From Candidatus Gastranaerophilales bacterium (GTDB lineage: Bacteria > Cyanobacteriota > Vampirovibrionia > Gastranaerophilales > Gastranaerophilaceae), in the NCBI GenBank assembly GCA_944324315.1, contig CALUVW010000003.1:1-64000 (forward strand): a stretch of 64,000 nt of DNA, written 5' to 3'. Position 1 is the stretch's first letter, and every line of letters begins with the position of its first letter. Below, piece by piece: positions 54,243 to 64,000 of the stretch. The translations under genes were made by a program, and so were the position numbers. The notes under the pieces were generated by a model that worked only from the letters and a program-made list of their open reading frames with translations, was not told the DNA's origin and did not search any database.

Positions 54243-54517
54243 GCGATTTGGAAGATAAATTATATACCGTAAAATACACACCTGATTCAAATTCACATTT
54301 ACAGCCCCTACAAGAATGCTGTCGGCTTTGTAAATCTAAAATTTGTACAATAATTTGTCCTGCAGGAGTTTACGAATGGGATGAAATTAATCATAAACTT
54401 ATTGTGAATTTTGAAAATTGTCTGGAATGCGGAGCCTGCAGAATTGCTTGCGAGAGTTGTTCGCTCGGCTGGGAGTATCCAAAAGGTACGAAAGGCGTAA
54501 CGTTTAAGCAGGGGTAA
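54239..54517 (+). CDS. fixX: FixX-type ferredoxin
   Basis: A 92-residue ferredoxin-like partner of FixC. Cys-rich segments CCRLCKSKICTIICPAGVY and CLECGACRIACESCSLGWEY bind Fe-S cluster(s). ATG 54239 overlaps the fixC stop and has GGAG nine bases upstream; a start at 54224 would place that site inside the gene. With FixC it forms a compact electron-transfer pair. Confidence 0.92.
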   Translation: MSDLEDKLYTVKYTPDSNSHLQPLQECCRLCKSKICTIICPAGVYEWDEINHKLIVNFENCLECGACRIACESCSLGWEYPKGTKGVTFKQG

Positions 54518-54520
54518 CTC

Positions 54521-54549
54521 TTGACATATTGTTGAAAAACATTCATAAT
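54521..54549 (+). promoter_or_regulatory. Consensus-like promoter
   Basis: TTGACA (54521-54526), 17-base spacer, CATAAT (54544-54549), before the 54582 gene. Confidence 0.8.
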
Positions 54550-54581
54550 AATTTTATTCGTAAAAGAAAAGGAGAGGCATT

Positions 54582-54971
54582 ATGAAGGAAGAATATACTA
54601 ATCAGCAGAGACGCTGGTATGATAAAGATCCTGTATTATCTCAGGCTGTGAATACTCTGGAACATTCTGACGACGAAACCCAGATAAAAATAGCTTTAAA
54701 TTTAATTAAAATCATAATTGAGCATAATATAGAAAATGAAAAATTCGAAGCTGTAGAAGATATAATAAATGCTGTCGGATCAGGACTTGATGATAACAGA
54801 AAAGGCCGCTGGTATGATATTGATTCGACGTTGAGAACCGCTATGAATATGTTACAGAATTGTCCTGCAACAACCCAGCATATTATTGCTAAAGAAATGG
54901 CGAAACTTGTTGTTGATAGTATTAAAAAAGAGGAAAATACAGATGATTTAACGGATGAGGAATTGAATTAA
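54582..54971 (+). CDS. Hypothetical protein with duplicated RWYD module
   Basis: A 129-residue cytoplasmic protein. Two gapless repeats are offset by exactly 65 residues: RWYDKDPVLSQAVNTLE (11-27) and RWYDIDSTLRTAMNMLQ (76-92), with matching TQ (33-34 and 98-99) and following helix. The tail is acidic. AAAGGAGAGGCATT precedes ATG, and the promoter is near consensus, so it is probably well expressed. I know no function. It overlaps the convergent regulator gene by four bases. Confidence 0.7.
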   Translation: MKEEYTNQQRRWYDKDPVLSQAVNTLEHSDDETQIKIALNLIKIIIEHNIENEKFEAVEDIINAVGSGLDDNRKGRWYDIDSTLRTAMNMLQNCPATTQHIIAKEMAKLVVDSIKKEENTDDLTDEELN

Positions 54972-55285
54972 TAAATGATATCTTTTACTATTTTATAGAT
55001 TAATTCTATTTTTTCATCATTTGCAATTTTGAGGAGCTCATTTATTTCCGTAATGAGCTTTTCTTTATTTTGTTTGTGCTCATAAAGAAACAGGTTGTGA
55101 ATTTCTGTGTCAAACACTTTTGCGATTTTTTCTAATGTATCAAACGTTGTAAAACAAACCCCGTTTTCAATTCTACAAATTTGTTTGGGGTCTAAGTCTA
55201 CAAGTTCTGCAAGTTGTTCTTGTGTATATTTATTTAATCTTCTCAAATCTTTAAGTCTTTTTCCAAAAAGCCGCAATGTATTCAT
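54968..55285 (-). CDS. XRE-family transcriptional regulator
   Basis: A 105-residue protein with an N-terminal XRE HTH (LKDLRRLNKYTQEQLAELVD then PKQICRIENGVCF) and a helical C-terminus that may dimerise. The 168 bases upstream are very AT-rich and include TTTAATGTTAAA (55372-55383), a possible operator shared with the divergent GT4 gene. Confidence 0.88.
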   Translation of the reverse strand: MNTLRLFGKRLKDLRRLNKYTQEQLAELVDLDPKQICRIENGVCFTTFDTLEKIAKVFDTEIHNLFLYEHKQNKEKLITEINELLKIANDEKIELIYKIVKDIIY

Positions 55286-55453
55286 AGTGACTCCATAGTT
55301 TTGTTATTATAGATTATTAATTTGATTAATTTAACACCTTTATATGTCAACAAAAGTTTGACTATTTACTATTTAATGTTAAACTATTTATATTAAATGG
55401 TATAAAATTGCTAAAAATATAGCTTTAAATGTAATATTTTTACCGGAGACATT

Positions 55454-56674
55454 ATGAAGAAGATAAAATTGTTATATGATGCAACAGCAATTTGCAGCAT
55501 TTTTGAAAAAAACGTCTGCAGGGGCGGAATATTTTTTGCTGCATATAATCTTCTTCTTGAATTTTTAAAGCGTAAAGAATTTGATGTTTATCTTTATGCT
55601 GATAGCCCTTGTAATTTAATAAATATGATTGAAAGTTTTTCAGAATTTAAAAATTGTAAAATTTATGAATTTTCGTTGCTGGATAACATTTCTGTTTGTT
55701 TTTGGAATTTAAAACAAAAAAATGAAGATAAAAAATGCAATGATATTTTAAGTGCTATTATTTTATTTTTTTCATATTTTATAGAAAAGTTAAATAAATT
55801 TTACTTAAATTATTTTGCAGATTTAAGAGAAATAGATATTTATTTCTCAATAGCAAATATTGTACCTGATTTTATTCAAAAACGAGGTTATATAAAAAAA
55901 TATTTGATGCCGTATGGCATAATTCCTGCATTAAATCAGGTGAATAAATATTTGTTAAATTCTGATTATACAAAACAGGAATTTATTAAAAAATTTCCGG
56001 ACATAAGCCCTGATAATATTCTTGTAGTGCCATTAGCTCCAGGCAGAGGATATTTTCGCATTAAAGATTATTATTATATCAATCAAATTAAACGTAAATA
56101 CGGTATTCCCACTGATAAAAAATATGTTTTTAATCTTTGTAATCTTGAACCTCATAAGAATTTAATATTTTCAATAAGAAATTTTTTACGTTTTGTGACT
56201 AAAAATAATCTTGAGGATTTTATTTTCGTTATTGGCGGATGTTCTTTAGAAAACTACGAAAAATTTATTAGAGAAAACTATGAAATGCCGGAGACAGAAA
56301 AATCAAAGATATTTTGTGCAGGTTATATAGATGATGAAGATATGTCAGCTTTATACAGCGGAGCTGAGATGTTTTTATATCCGTCATTTTATGAAAGTTT
56401 CGGGATGGCTGTTTTGGAAGCGATGAAGTGCGGTCTGCCGGTAATTTGTTCCAATACCTCATCTTTATCAGAAATTGTAGGAGAATGCGGTATAAAAATT
56501 AATCCGGCATCTGATAATGAATTAATTTCAGCACTTGAAAAAATGTATTATCAGATAGATTTTAAGGAGCAGTGTATTAAAAAAGGTGTTGAAAGAGCTA
56601 AATTATTCAGTTGGAAAAGAGCCGCGGATATAATTACTAATGATATGTATAAGGACTTACAAATTAATATTTAA
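55454..56674 (+). CDS. GT4-family glycosyltransferase
   Basis: A 406-residue family 4 glycosyltransferase (GT-B fold). The N-terminal domain is divergent (LLYDATAICSIFEKN), the C-terminal sugar-nucleotide domain typical: FNLCNLEPHKNL, FLYPSFYESFGMAVLEAMKC and GLPVICSNTSSLSEIVGECG. It likely adds a sugar to an envelope polymer or glycan. It stands alone with its own terminator; the acceptor cannot be predicted. Confidence 0.88.
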   Translation: MKKIKLLYDATAICSIFEKNVCRGGIFFAAYNLLLEFLKRKEFDVYLYADSPCNLINMIESFSEFKNCKIYEFSLLDNISVCFWNLKQKNEDKKCNDILSAIILFFSYFIEKLNKFYLNYFADLREIDIYFSIANIVPDFIQKRGYIKKYLMPYGIIPALNQVNKYLLNSDYTKQEFIKKFPDISPDNILVVPLAPGRGYFRIKDYYYINQIKRKYGIPTDKKYVFNLCNLEPHKNLIFSIRNFLRFVTKNNLEDFIFVIGGCSLENYEKFIRENYEMPETEKSKIFCAGYIDDEDMSALYSGAEMFLYPSFYESFGMAVLEAMKCGLPVICSNTSSLSEIVGECGIKINPASDNELISALEKMYYQIDFKEQCIKKGVERAKLFSWKRAADIITNDMYKDLQINI

Positions 56675-56697
56675 AATTTTATTATCATATACTCTTT

Positions 56698-56725
56698 GCG
56701 GTAATCATAGATTACCGCTTTTTTT
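56698..56725. terminator. Terminator of the GT4 gene
   Basis: GCGGTAATC pairs with GATTACCGC around ATA, followed by seven T. It overlaps the end of the convergent 56724 gene. Confidence 0.9.
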
Positions 56726-57287
56726 ATAATGCTATGGTTCGTAATATCATGTAATATCTGTAATTTCCCCAGTAAATTATAATTGATATAAAATGGTTCT
56801 CGAGATCTGTCGCTTCAAGATAGGTGTTTGGCGCAGGTTTGCGTTGTGAACTTTTTACATATTTACCCACGAAATCAAAAAATTTAATATGGAATTTTTG
56901 AGATGGAGTCAGTTTAGGTTTTGGAAGATTTGCCTCGTAAAATCCCATGGGAACAATCTCTCTGTTATAGGCAGGGATTATGTATTTTACCTGACCTGCT
57001 TCTTTAAATAAAATGTACCAATTCCCTTTATGTTCTCTGGGAGTTAGAAGATAATATCCGGGTTCAATTGTTATATTTTTAAAAAACAAAGGAGATGTCA
57101 GCCTGAATAACGGATATGGTGACCAAGAAGTATTTTGTGTATCATACATTTCTCCGGGATCAACATTATGGATATACGAAAAATCAGGAACTTCAAGCTC
57201 TCTATATATTTGTTCAAAATCAGTTTTTTCCGCATGAACAGATAGTCCTATTAATAGTATTAATATAATTAAACAAAGTTTTTTCAT
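56724..57287 (-). CDS. Secreted hypothetical protein
   Basis: A 187-residue protein with a signal peptide (MKKLCLIILILLIGLSVHA). The mature part is rich in aromatic residues and Pro (SYIHNVDPGEMYDTQ; FRLTSPLFFKNITIEPGYYL), suggesting a beta-rich periplasmic or outer-membrane-associated domain. No family is recognised. It has no operon partner. Confidence 0.68.
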   Translation of the reverse strand: MKKLCLIILILLIGLSVHAEKTDFEQIYRELEVPDFSYIHNVDPGEMYDTQNTSWSPYPLFRLTSPLFFKNITIEPGYYLLTPREHKGNWYILFKEAGQVKYIIPAYNREIVPMGFYEANLPKPKLTPSQKFHIKFFDFVGKYVKSSQRKPAPNTYLEATDLENHFISIIIYWGNYRYYMILRTIAL

Positions 57288-57419
57288 ACTTTTATTTTAA
57301 TGATTTAGTTGAAAAAAGCAAGTTGTTCAAACTTTATAATTGGTGCTCTCTTCTTCTTGTTCCGTTCCCTCTTTAATCATCTGTTTATTTCTTTTTCAAA
57401 TTTATTATATCATAATTTT

Positions 57420-57448
57420 TTGAAAAATTTGATGTTTTATTGTACAAT
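57420..57448 (+). promoter_or_regulatory. Promoter of the agmatinase-ligA cluster
   Basis: TTGAAA (57420-57425), 17-base spacer, TACAAT (57443-57448). Confidence 0.75.
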
Positions 57449-57477
57449 TTTGTGTAAACAGAAAAAGGAGTGAAATA

Positions 57478-60317
<2,840 letters not shown>

Positions 60318-60329
60318 AAAGTAGGATTT

Positions 60330-60752
60330 ATGAGAAGAAAAACCAGAATAATACAAATATCCGGTTTACGCGGACTTTTATTTGCAGGATTTGTTGTCTG
60401 CTGTTTAGCGGCAGGTTTTATTGCGTTTCCTGCATTTGTGGCTATGCATATATGGAATTACTTTGGACAATTTATCGGATTGCCGGTGATAAACGCCTGG
60501 CAGGGATTAATGCTTTGGGCAATAACTGCAATTTCCGGATTTATCATAAATGACAGGAAAAAATTTCTCGTTGCATTAAAAGCTCCAGGACAGCTTAGCG
60601 AAGATGAAGTAAAGACAATTCTTGAGCGTGTAAAAATTCATTCGCAAGCACAGGCAATAAATTCTATGATTTTGAAATCAGGAGATGTTAAACCTGCTGA
60701 TAAAACTGAAAAGTCTGAAGAAACATCTGAAAAAGAAAAGGAGAACGTATGA
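60330..60752 (+). CDS. Two-helix membrane protein
   Basis: A 140-residue protein with two membrane helices (GLLFAGFVVCCLAAGFIAFP and WQGLMLWAITAISGFIINDR) and a charged cytoplasmic C-terminal tail ending KSEETSEKEKENV. AAAGTAGGATTT precedes the ATG. Its stop overlaps the next start as ATGA, so it is coupled to the SIMPL lipoprotein. Function unknown. Confidence 0.78.
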   Translation: MRRKTRIIQISGLRGLLFAGFVVCCLAAGFIAFPAFVAMHIWNYFGQFIGLPVINAWQGLMLWAITAISGFIINDRKKFLVALKAPGQLSEDEVKTILERVKIHSQAQAINSMILKSGDVKPADKTEKSEETSEKEKENV

Positions 60753-61492
60753 AAAAAGTTTTATTAACTACACTTGTTTTGGGCTTGTTAATAGGTTGTG
60801 CTCCAATGTCAACAAAAGCTGTTGCAGAAGCCGTAGAAAGAGGTTTTGTATCAGTTAGCACATCTGCCAACACAGAAATTGCTCCTGATGTTGCAGATAT
60901 TTCAATTGCAGTGCAGACTTATGATAACAAGTCACTCCAAAAAGCAACAACAGAAAATAAAGAGATTTCCGAAAAAGTTATTACAGCTTTGAAAGGTATG
61001 ATAAATACTTCAAACGGTGATTATGTAAAAACCATAAACTACAATGCATCACCGATTTATACATACTCAGGCAGCAAAAGAAACTTTGACAAATATCAAG
61101 TTTCTAATACTGTAGTTATTCATACAAAATCAATAGATAAAGTGGGAGCAATGATTGATAAAGCAATATCGTTAGGAGCTACAAATGTCGATAATCTTGC
61201 GCTTTCAGTTTCAAAATATGATGATGAATGCAATCAGCTGCTTGTAAAAGCAACCCAGAAAGCAAGAAGCAGAGCAGATTTGCTTGCAAAATCAGCATCA
61301 ACAAGTGTTACGGGCGTTCGTTCTTTGAATGTAAGCTGCAGTGCAAATAATTCAATAACTCCTCAATACCGTATGCTGGCTGCAAACATTGGGGGCGCTG
61401 ATATGGCAGAAGCAAAATCAGCTTCAACATCAATAGAAAAAGGTATTGTAAAAATTTATGCAACGGTTAATGCTACATTTTTTGTAAGATAA
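60749..61492 (+). CDS. SIMPL-domain (DUF541) lipoprotein
   Basis: A 247-residue exported protein with a lipobox LLIGC (lipidated Cys17). The SIMPL/DUF541 domain runs from about 32 to the end: SVSTSANTEIAPDVADISIA, YNASPIYTYSG, RADLLAKSASTSVTGVRSLN. Proteins of this family are periplasmic or membrane-bound with roles in stress resistance in some bacteria. It is coupled to the preceding membrane protein and overlaps the convergent small gene by 20 bases. Confidence 0.88.
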   Translation: MKKVLLTTLVLGLLIGCAPMSTKAVAEAVERGFVSVSTSANTEIAPDVADISIAVQTYDNKSLQKATTENKEISEKVITALKGMINTSNGDYVKTINYNASPIYTYSGSKRNFDKYQVSNTVVIHTKSIDKVGAMIDKAISLGATNVDNLALSVSKYDDECNQLLVKATQKARSRADLLAKSASTSVTGVRSLNVSCSANNSITPQYRMLAANIGGADMAEAKSASTSIEKGIVKIYATVNATFFVR

Positions 61493-61682
61493 TTTCAACA
61501 TATTCTTTATCAATATCTTTAAAAAGTTCGGTAAATTTTTTAGTAACGATATCAGAAAGGGCAAGTTGATAGTATCCGCTCATTCCTTCGTTCCAGTTAA
61601 AATTTATTGAATCATGTAAAATTAGTGAAAGCTCAAAAATATTTTTGAGCTTTTCTAATAATTTTTCATCTTTGATGTCCAT
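61473..61682 (-). CDS. Small acidic hypothetical protein
   Basis: A 69-residue helical protein starting MDIKDEKLLEKLKNIFELSL, with FNWNEGMSGYYQLALSDIV in the middle. AAAGGTAAACT precedes the ATG. It is divergent from the small HTH gene at 61791; the 108 bases between them contain repeated TGATAATA sites, suggesting joint control. Function unknown. Confidence 0.65.
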   Translation of the reverse strand: MDIKDEKLLEKLKNIFELSLILHDSINFNWNEGMSGYYQLALSDIVTKKFTELFKDIDKEYVEIILQKM

Positions 61683-61696
61683 AGTTTACCTTTCGT

Positions 61697-61784
61697 TATT
61701 ATTGATAATATTTTTATAAACTTGATAATAAATTTATAATCATGTTATACAATAATACACAAATGTTGTCAACTATATTATCAT
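61697..61784. promoter_or_regulatory. Divergent control region with TGATAATA half-sites
   Basis: A perfect palindrome TATTAT-TG-ATAATA (61697-61710), direct half-site TGATAATA at 61703-61710 and 61723-61730 (20 bp apart), and an inverted copy TATTATCA (61776-61783) overlapping the -10 TATCAT (61779-61784) of the HTH gene. Confidence 0.5.
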
Positions 61785-61790
61785 TATTAT

Positions 61791-62000
61791 ATGACTATAA
61801 AAGATGAAATTAAATCATTACTTGCACGAGAGGCAATGACAATGACTGAGGTTGCAAGTAAAATCTATAATACAGATAATAAACGTGCTGCAATGAGCAG
61901 CCTGTCTCAAAAACTCAAAAATGAAACAATACGTTTTCGTGAAGTACGTGAGATTGCCGATATTTTGGGCTATGATATAAAGTTTGAAAAACGGCATTAA
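61791..62000 (+). CDS. Small HTH-like regulatory protein
   Basis: A 69-residue protein, MTIKDEIKSLLAREAMTMTE followed by SSLSQKLKNETIRFREVREI and ADILGYDIKFEKRH. Its form matches a common family of small HTH proteins in gut bacteria. ATG lies six bases after TATCAT with no ribosome site, so it may be leaderless. The TGATAATA sites around its promoter suggest autoregulation. Confidence 0.75.
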   Translation: MTIKDEIKSLLAREAMTMTEVASKIYNTDNKRAAMSSLSQKLKNETIRFREVREIADILGYDIKFEKRH

Positions 62001-62002
62001 AT

Positions 62003-62806
62003 TTAGTTAACTATTAAAAACGATTTCAAACTTCTTCCGGCACCGTCTCCTACAGAGGTTACATTATATTTGTTCAGATAATTCATTGATGTTGAACTCC
62101 CGCCGTCAAATGCCATTGCTCTGTCCCAGCCGAGGCTTTTTACATACTCATGGACTTCATACATGTCCATAGGGTGTTTATCTGTAATTATTAAAATATG
62201 CGCGTCATCACCCTTCAGACCTATAATTGTTCTTGCGGTTTTATGAAGAACAGAACAGCTTTCTCTTACAACTTCGCCCTCTTTATTTTTAATTATAAAA
62301 GCTTCTTCTTCCAGTCTTAATTGCGGGTAAACAAGCGGTCCTCCTTGAGCGGATGTTATTAATGCACAGCCGAAATCAATCGAACTTTTATGCGGAACTA
62401 TTTCATAACGGTATTCGCCTCTGTCACATTCAACTACTCTAAATTCTGTTCGGTTAAGAATTTTGTCCATATTTCTTCGTAACACAGGATTATATAATAA
62501 AGTTTCATTAACCTGTGGGTCTTCCATCGTAACTCTGTCGCTTACAATATAAGACATTGATTTTTGATTTTCAGGATCAAAGTATCCAGCATTTACTGTC
62601 AATTTTGATTTAGCTCTTTGATGTGCTTCTTTATTCGTTATTAGGCTTTCGGAACTGATAAATTTTATATGTTTTTTTATCTTGTCGCCTTTAAGTACAA
62701 TGTGATAAATTCCGTCGTTGTATGTTACATCAATAGGCGGAACACCCGCTTTTACAAAGTTTGATGAAATAAGTAACACTAAAACCAAAAACAATATTTT
62801 TTTCAT
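62003..62806 (-). CDS. Exported phosphodiester glycosidase (NAGPA-like)
   Basis: A 267-residue exported protein with a signal peptide (MKKILFLVLVLLISSNFVKA). The NAGPA/phosphodiester glycosidase domain shows VNAGYFDPENQ, TARTIIGLKGDDAHILIITD and AFDGGSSTSMNYL. Such enzymes remove sugar residues linked through phosphodiesters or act in exopolysaccharide metabolism. ATG 62806, with AAAGGA eight bases before, starts two bases after the LptF/G stop; the pair is probably coupled. Confidence 0.85.
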   Translation of the reverse strand: MKKILFLVLVLLISSNFVKAGVPPIDVTYNDGIYHIVLKGDKIKKHIKFISSESLITNKEAHQRAKSKLTVNAGYFDPENQKSMSYIVSDRVTMEDPQVNETLLYNPVLRRNMDKILNRTEFRVVECDRGEYRYEIVPHKSSIDFGCALITSAQGGPLVYPQLRLEEEAFIIKNKEGEVVRESCSVLHKTARTIIGLKGDDAHILIITDKHPMDMYEVHEYVKSLGWDRAMAFDGGSSTSMNYLNKYNVTSVGDGAGRSLKSFLIVN

Positions 62807-62808
62807 AT

Positions 62809-63924
62809 TTATAAATCCTTTGACTTGTAAAATGCTACGATTGCGCAAAAGAATGCGAATGGCGGAAATACTGCCGTTATAAACGGATGCAATACGCCTT
62901 TTTCTGCCAGAAGATCAAAAAACGGCAGAGTTATATAGTATAAAAATATGCATCCTATTGCAATTGTAAACCCGACTAATCTTTGTTCTCTCGGTTTGCT
63001 GAAACCGAGTAATGCTCCCATTATCGCAAGAAGAACGCAAACAAACGGATGAAAAAATCTTTGCAGATATTTATTCAGCATATATCTGTATTCTTCATCA
63101 AGTCCTTCTTTTTTCAGCAGTTTGATATAATTATGAAGGTCATGGTTTGTAATTTCGCGTTCTTTTTTTACTGAATAGGTCATGAGAGTAAAAGCGTTTT
63201 TGGCTGATTCGCCTTCTAAAATGTCCATGCTCGGGAGTTTATCTATGTCTATAAAAATTCCGTCATTTGAAATTTTGTATTGCGTAATGTCATAAAGCTG
63301 CCATTTGTCAGGCAAATTTTTCCCTGTTTTTGCATAAAAAATATTTTGAAGCTGGTGTACATCCGAATATAATTTTTTTGAAAAATCCAGCACAATAACA
63401 TTATACATTGTATCTTTTGAAAATTTAGAAACAATAACAGCCATTGTCGGTACATTGTTTTTATCTTTTTGCGTATATATATACTGGGTTGAAATATATC
63501 CGCCTCTCAATGCTCCGGCTTTATTAACAGAATACGGAATAAGTTTGTCACAGGTTACAAAACACAGCCATGTTACAATAAGGCTGAGAACAATAATAGG
63601 TGCAATAATTCTCTGGAAAGACATTCCAACGGCTCTAAATATTGTAAGTTCAGAGTCTTTGCTCAATTTATCAAAAGTAAAAAGAGTACCCAGAAGTAAT
63701 CCTACAGGGAAGGCTTTCCCGAGAATTTTCGGCAGTTCATAAAAAATGACAAGTATCGCTGTTTTGATTCCGTAGGCACCTGCAAGAGTTTTTTTAATTG
63801 TATTCAAAAGCATTTCAGGGGCAATCCATACAACCGTAAAAAGCAATATCGCAACAAAAGTTGCCATCATTACCTGTGTAAAAATATATCTGTCATATAT
63901 AGTTATTTTCGGAAGTAATTTCAT
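62809..63924 (-). CDS. LptF/LptG permease of the LPS export system
   Basis: A 371-residue protein with six predicted membrane helices in two groups of three and a beta-jellyroll periplasmic part between (about 125-260), as in LptF and LptG. Typical stretches are DRYIFTQVMMATFVAILLFT and LTIFRAVGMSFQRIIAPIIV. With LptB it extracts LPS from the inner membrane. The start overlaps the lptB stop by one base (TAATG). Whether it is F or G cannot be told; only one is present here. Confidence 0.9.
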   Translation of the reverse strand: MKLLPKITIYDRYIFTQVMMATFVAILLFTVVWIAPEMLLNTIKKTLAGAYGIKTAILVIFYELPKILGKAFPVGLLLGTLFTFDKLSKDSELTIFRAVGMSFQRIIAPIIVLSLIVTWLCFVTCDKLIPYSVNKAGALRGGYISTQYIYTQKDKNNVPTMAVIVSKFSKDTMYNVIVLDFSKKLYSDVHQLQNIFYAKTGKNLPDKWQLYDITQYKISNDGIFIDIDKLPSMDILEGESAKNAFTLMTYSVKKEREITNHDLHNYIKLLKKEGLDEEYRYMLNKYLQRFFHPFVCVLLAIMGALLGFSKPREQRLVGFTIAIGCIFLYYITLPFFDLLAEKGVLHPFITAVFPPFAFFCAIVAFYKSKDL

Positions 63925-64000
63925 TAGAGAGCAAAATCCTTTCCTAAATAAAACTCTTTTGCAACAGGATCATTTGCGACATCAACACTTTTACCCTGAA
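63924..64000 (-). CDS. lptB: LptB, C-terminal end only
   Basis: The last 24 codons of a gene running off the window end: QGKSVDVANDPVAKEFYLGK then DFAL and stop. This matches the C-terminus of LPS-export ATPase LptB. The overlap with the LptF/G gene supports a lptB-lptF/G operon. Confidence 0.8.
   Translation of the reverse strand, partial: QGKSVDVANDPVAKEFYLGKDFAL

Overview
The window looks like the chromosome of a low-GC, anaerobic, diderm bacterium. The best lineage guess is a gut Gastranaerophilales-type Melainabacterium (Vampirovibrionia), the non-photosynthetic sister group of Cyanobacteria. This is an inference: no rRNA is present and no database search was possible. Supporting signs are a protein with a DUF1822-like domain (a cyanobacterial family) beside a sigma factor; LptF/G-LptB and TonB-ExbB-ExbD (outer membrane); reverse rubrerythrin, FixCX and many Fe-S enzymes (anaerobe); a flagellar export-gate operon; and pilin-like proteins sharing the FTLAEVLITLGIIGVVAAL leader.

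Layout. 1-3.6 kb: coiled-coil protein, a holin-like micropeptide, an insertion-like MITE, gatA and a HEPN/MNT toxin-antitoxin pair. 3.7-9.5 kb: dnaK, a structured GC-rich non-coding stretch, rubrerythrin, a Cys-cluster protein, secreted proteins and a pilin-like gene put out of frame by a G9 tract. 9.5-20 kb: miaB, cysE, tyrS, acpS, pheA, a phosphohexomutase and a GT2 glycosyltransferase, interrupted by a remnant of a 23S-rRNA-intervening-sequence-type gene and an orphan phage tail-fibre pair. 20-25.2 kb: signalling operon (GAF/HD-GYP, secreted TPR protein, two LuxR-type response regulators, pentapeptide protein). 25.3-27.1 kb: NifU-like/GGGtGRT pair behind a strong promoter with an inverted repeat. 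27.3-33.8 kb: three-gene minus-strand cluster of a DUF1822-like/transmembrane/TonB-C protein, a sigma factor and a zinc-ribbon P-loop ATPase. 34-40 kb: hemW, then fliM/N-fliO-fliP-fliQ-(secreted protein)-fliR. 40-47.3 kb: orphan corrinoid Fe-S protein pair coupled to ftsH, and a tonB-exbB-exbD-exbD operon. 47.3-52.3 kb: paired secreted proteins, SpoIID-like protein, HU, and a second pilin-like gene preceded by a G10 tract. 52.3-64 kb: rsmD, fixCX, a duplicated-motif protein, XRE regulator, GT4, agmatinase, ligA, SIMPL lipoprotein, a divergent small-HTH pair, phosphodiester glycosidase, lptF/G and the end of lptB.

The strongest leads are: (1) long G tracts at the 5' ends of two related pilin-like loci, suggesting phase variation; (2) the sigma factor / DUF1822-like-TonB / ATPase cluster, a plausible undescribed trans-envelope signalling system; (3) an orphan CFeSP-like methyl-carrier pair; (4) the GGGtGRT two-gene unit; (5) a recurrent leaderless-start architecture; (6) a MITE with apparent 8-bp target duplications. 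No tRNA, rRNA, CRISPR array or intact insertion sequence was seen.
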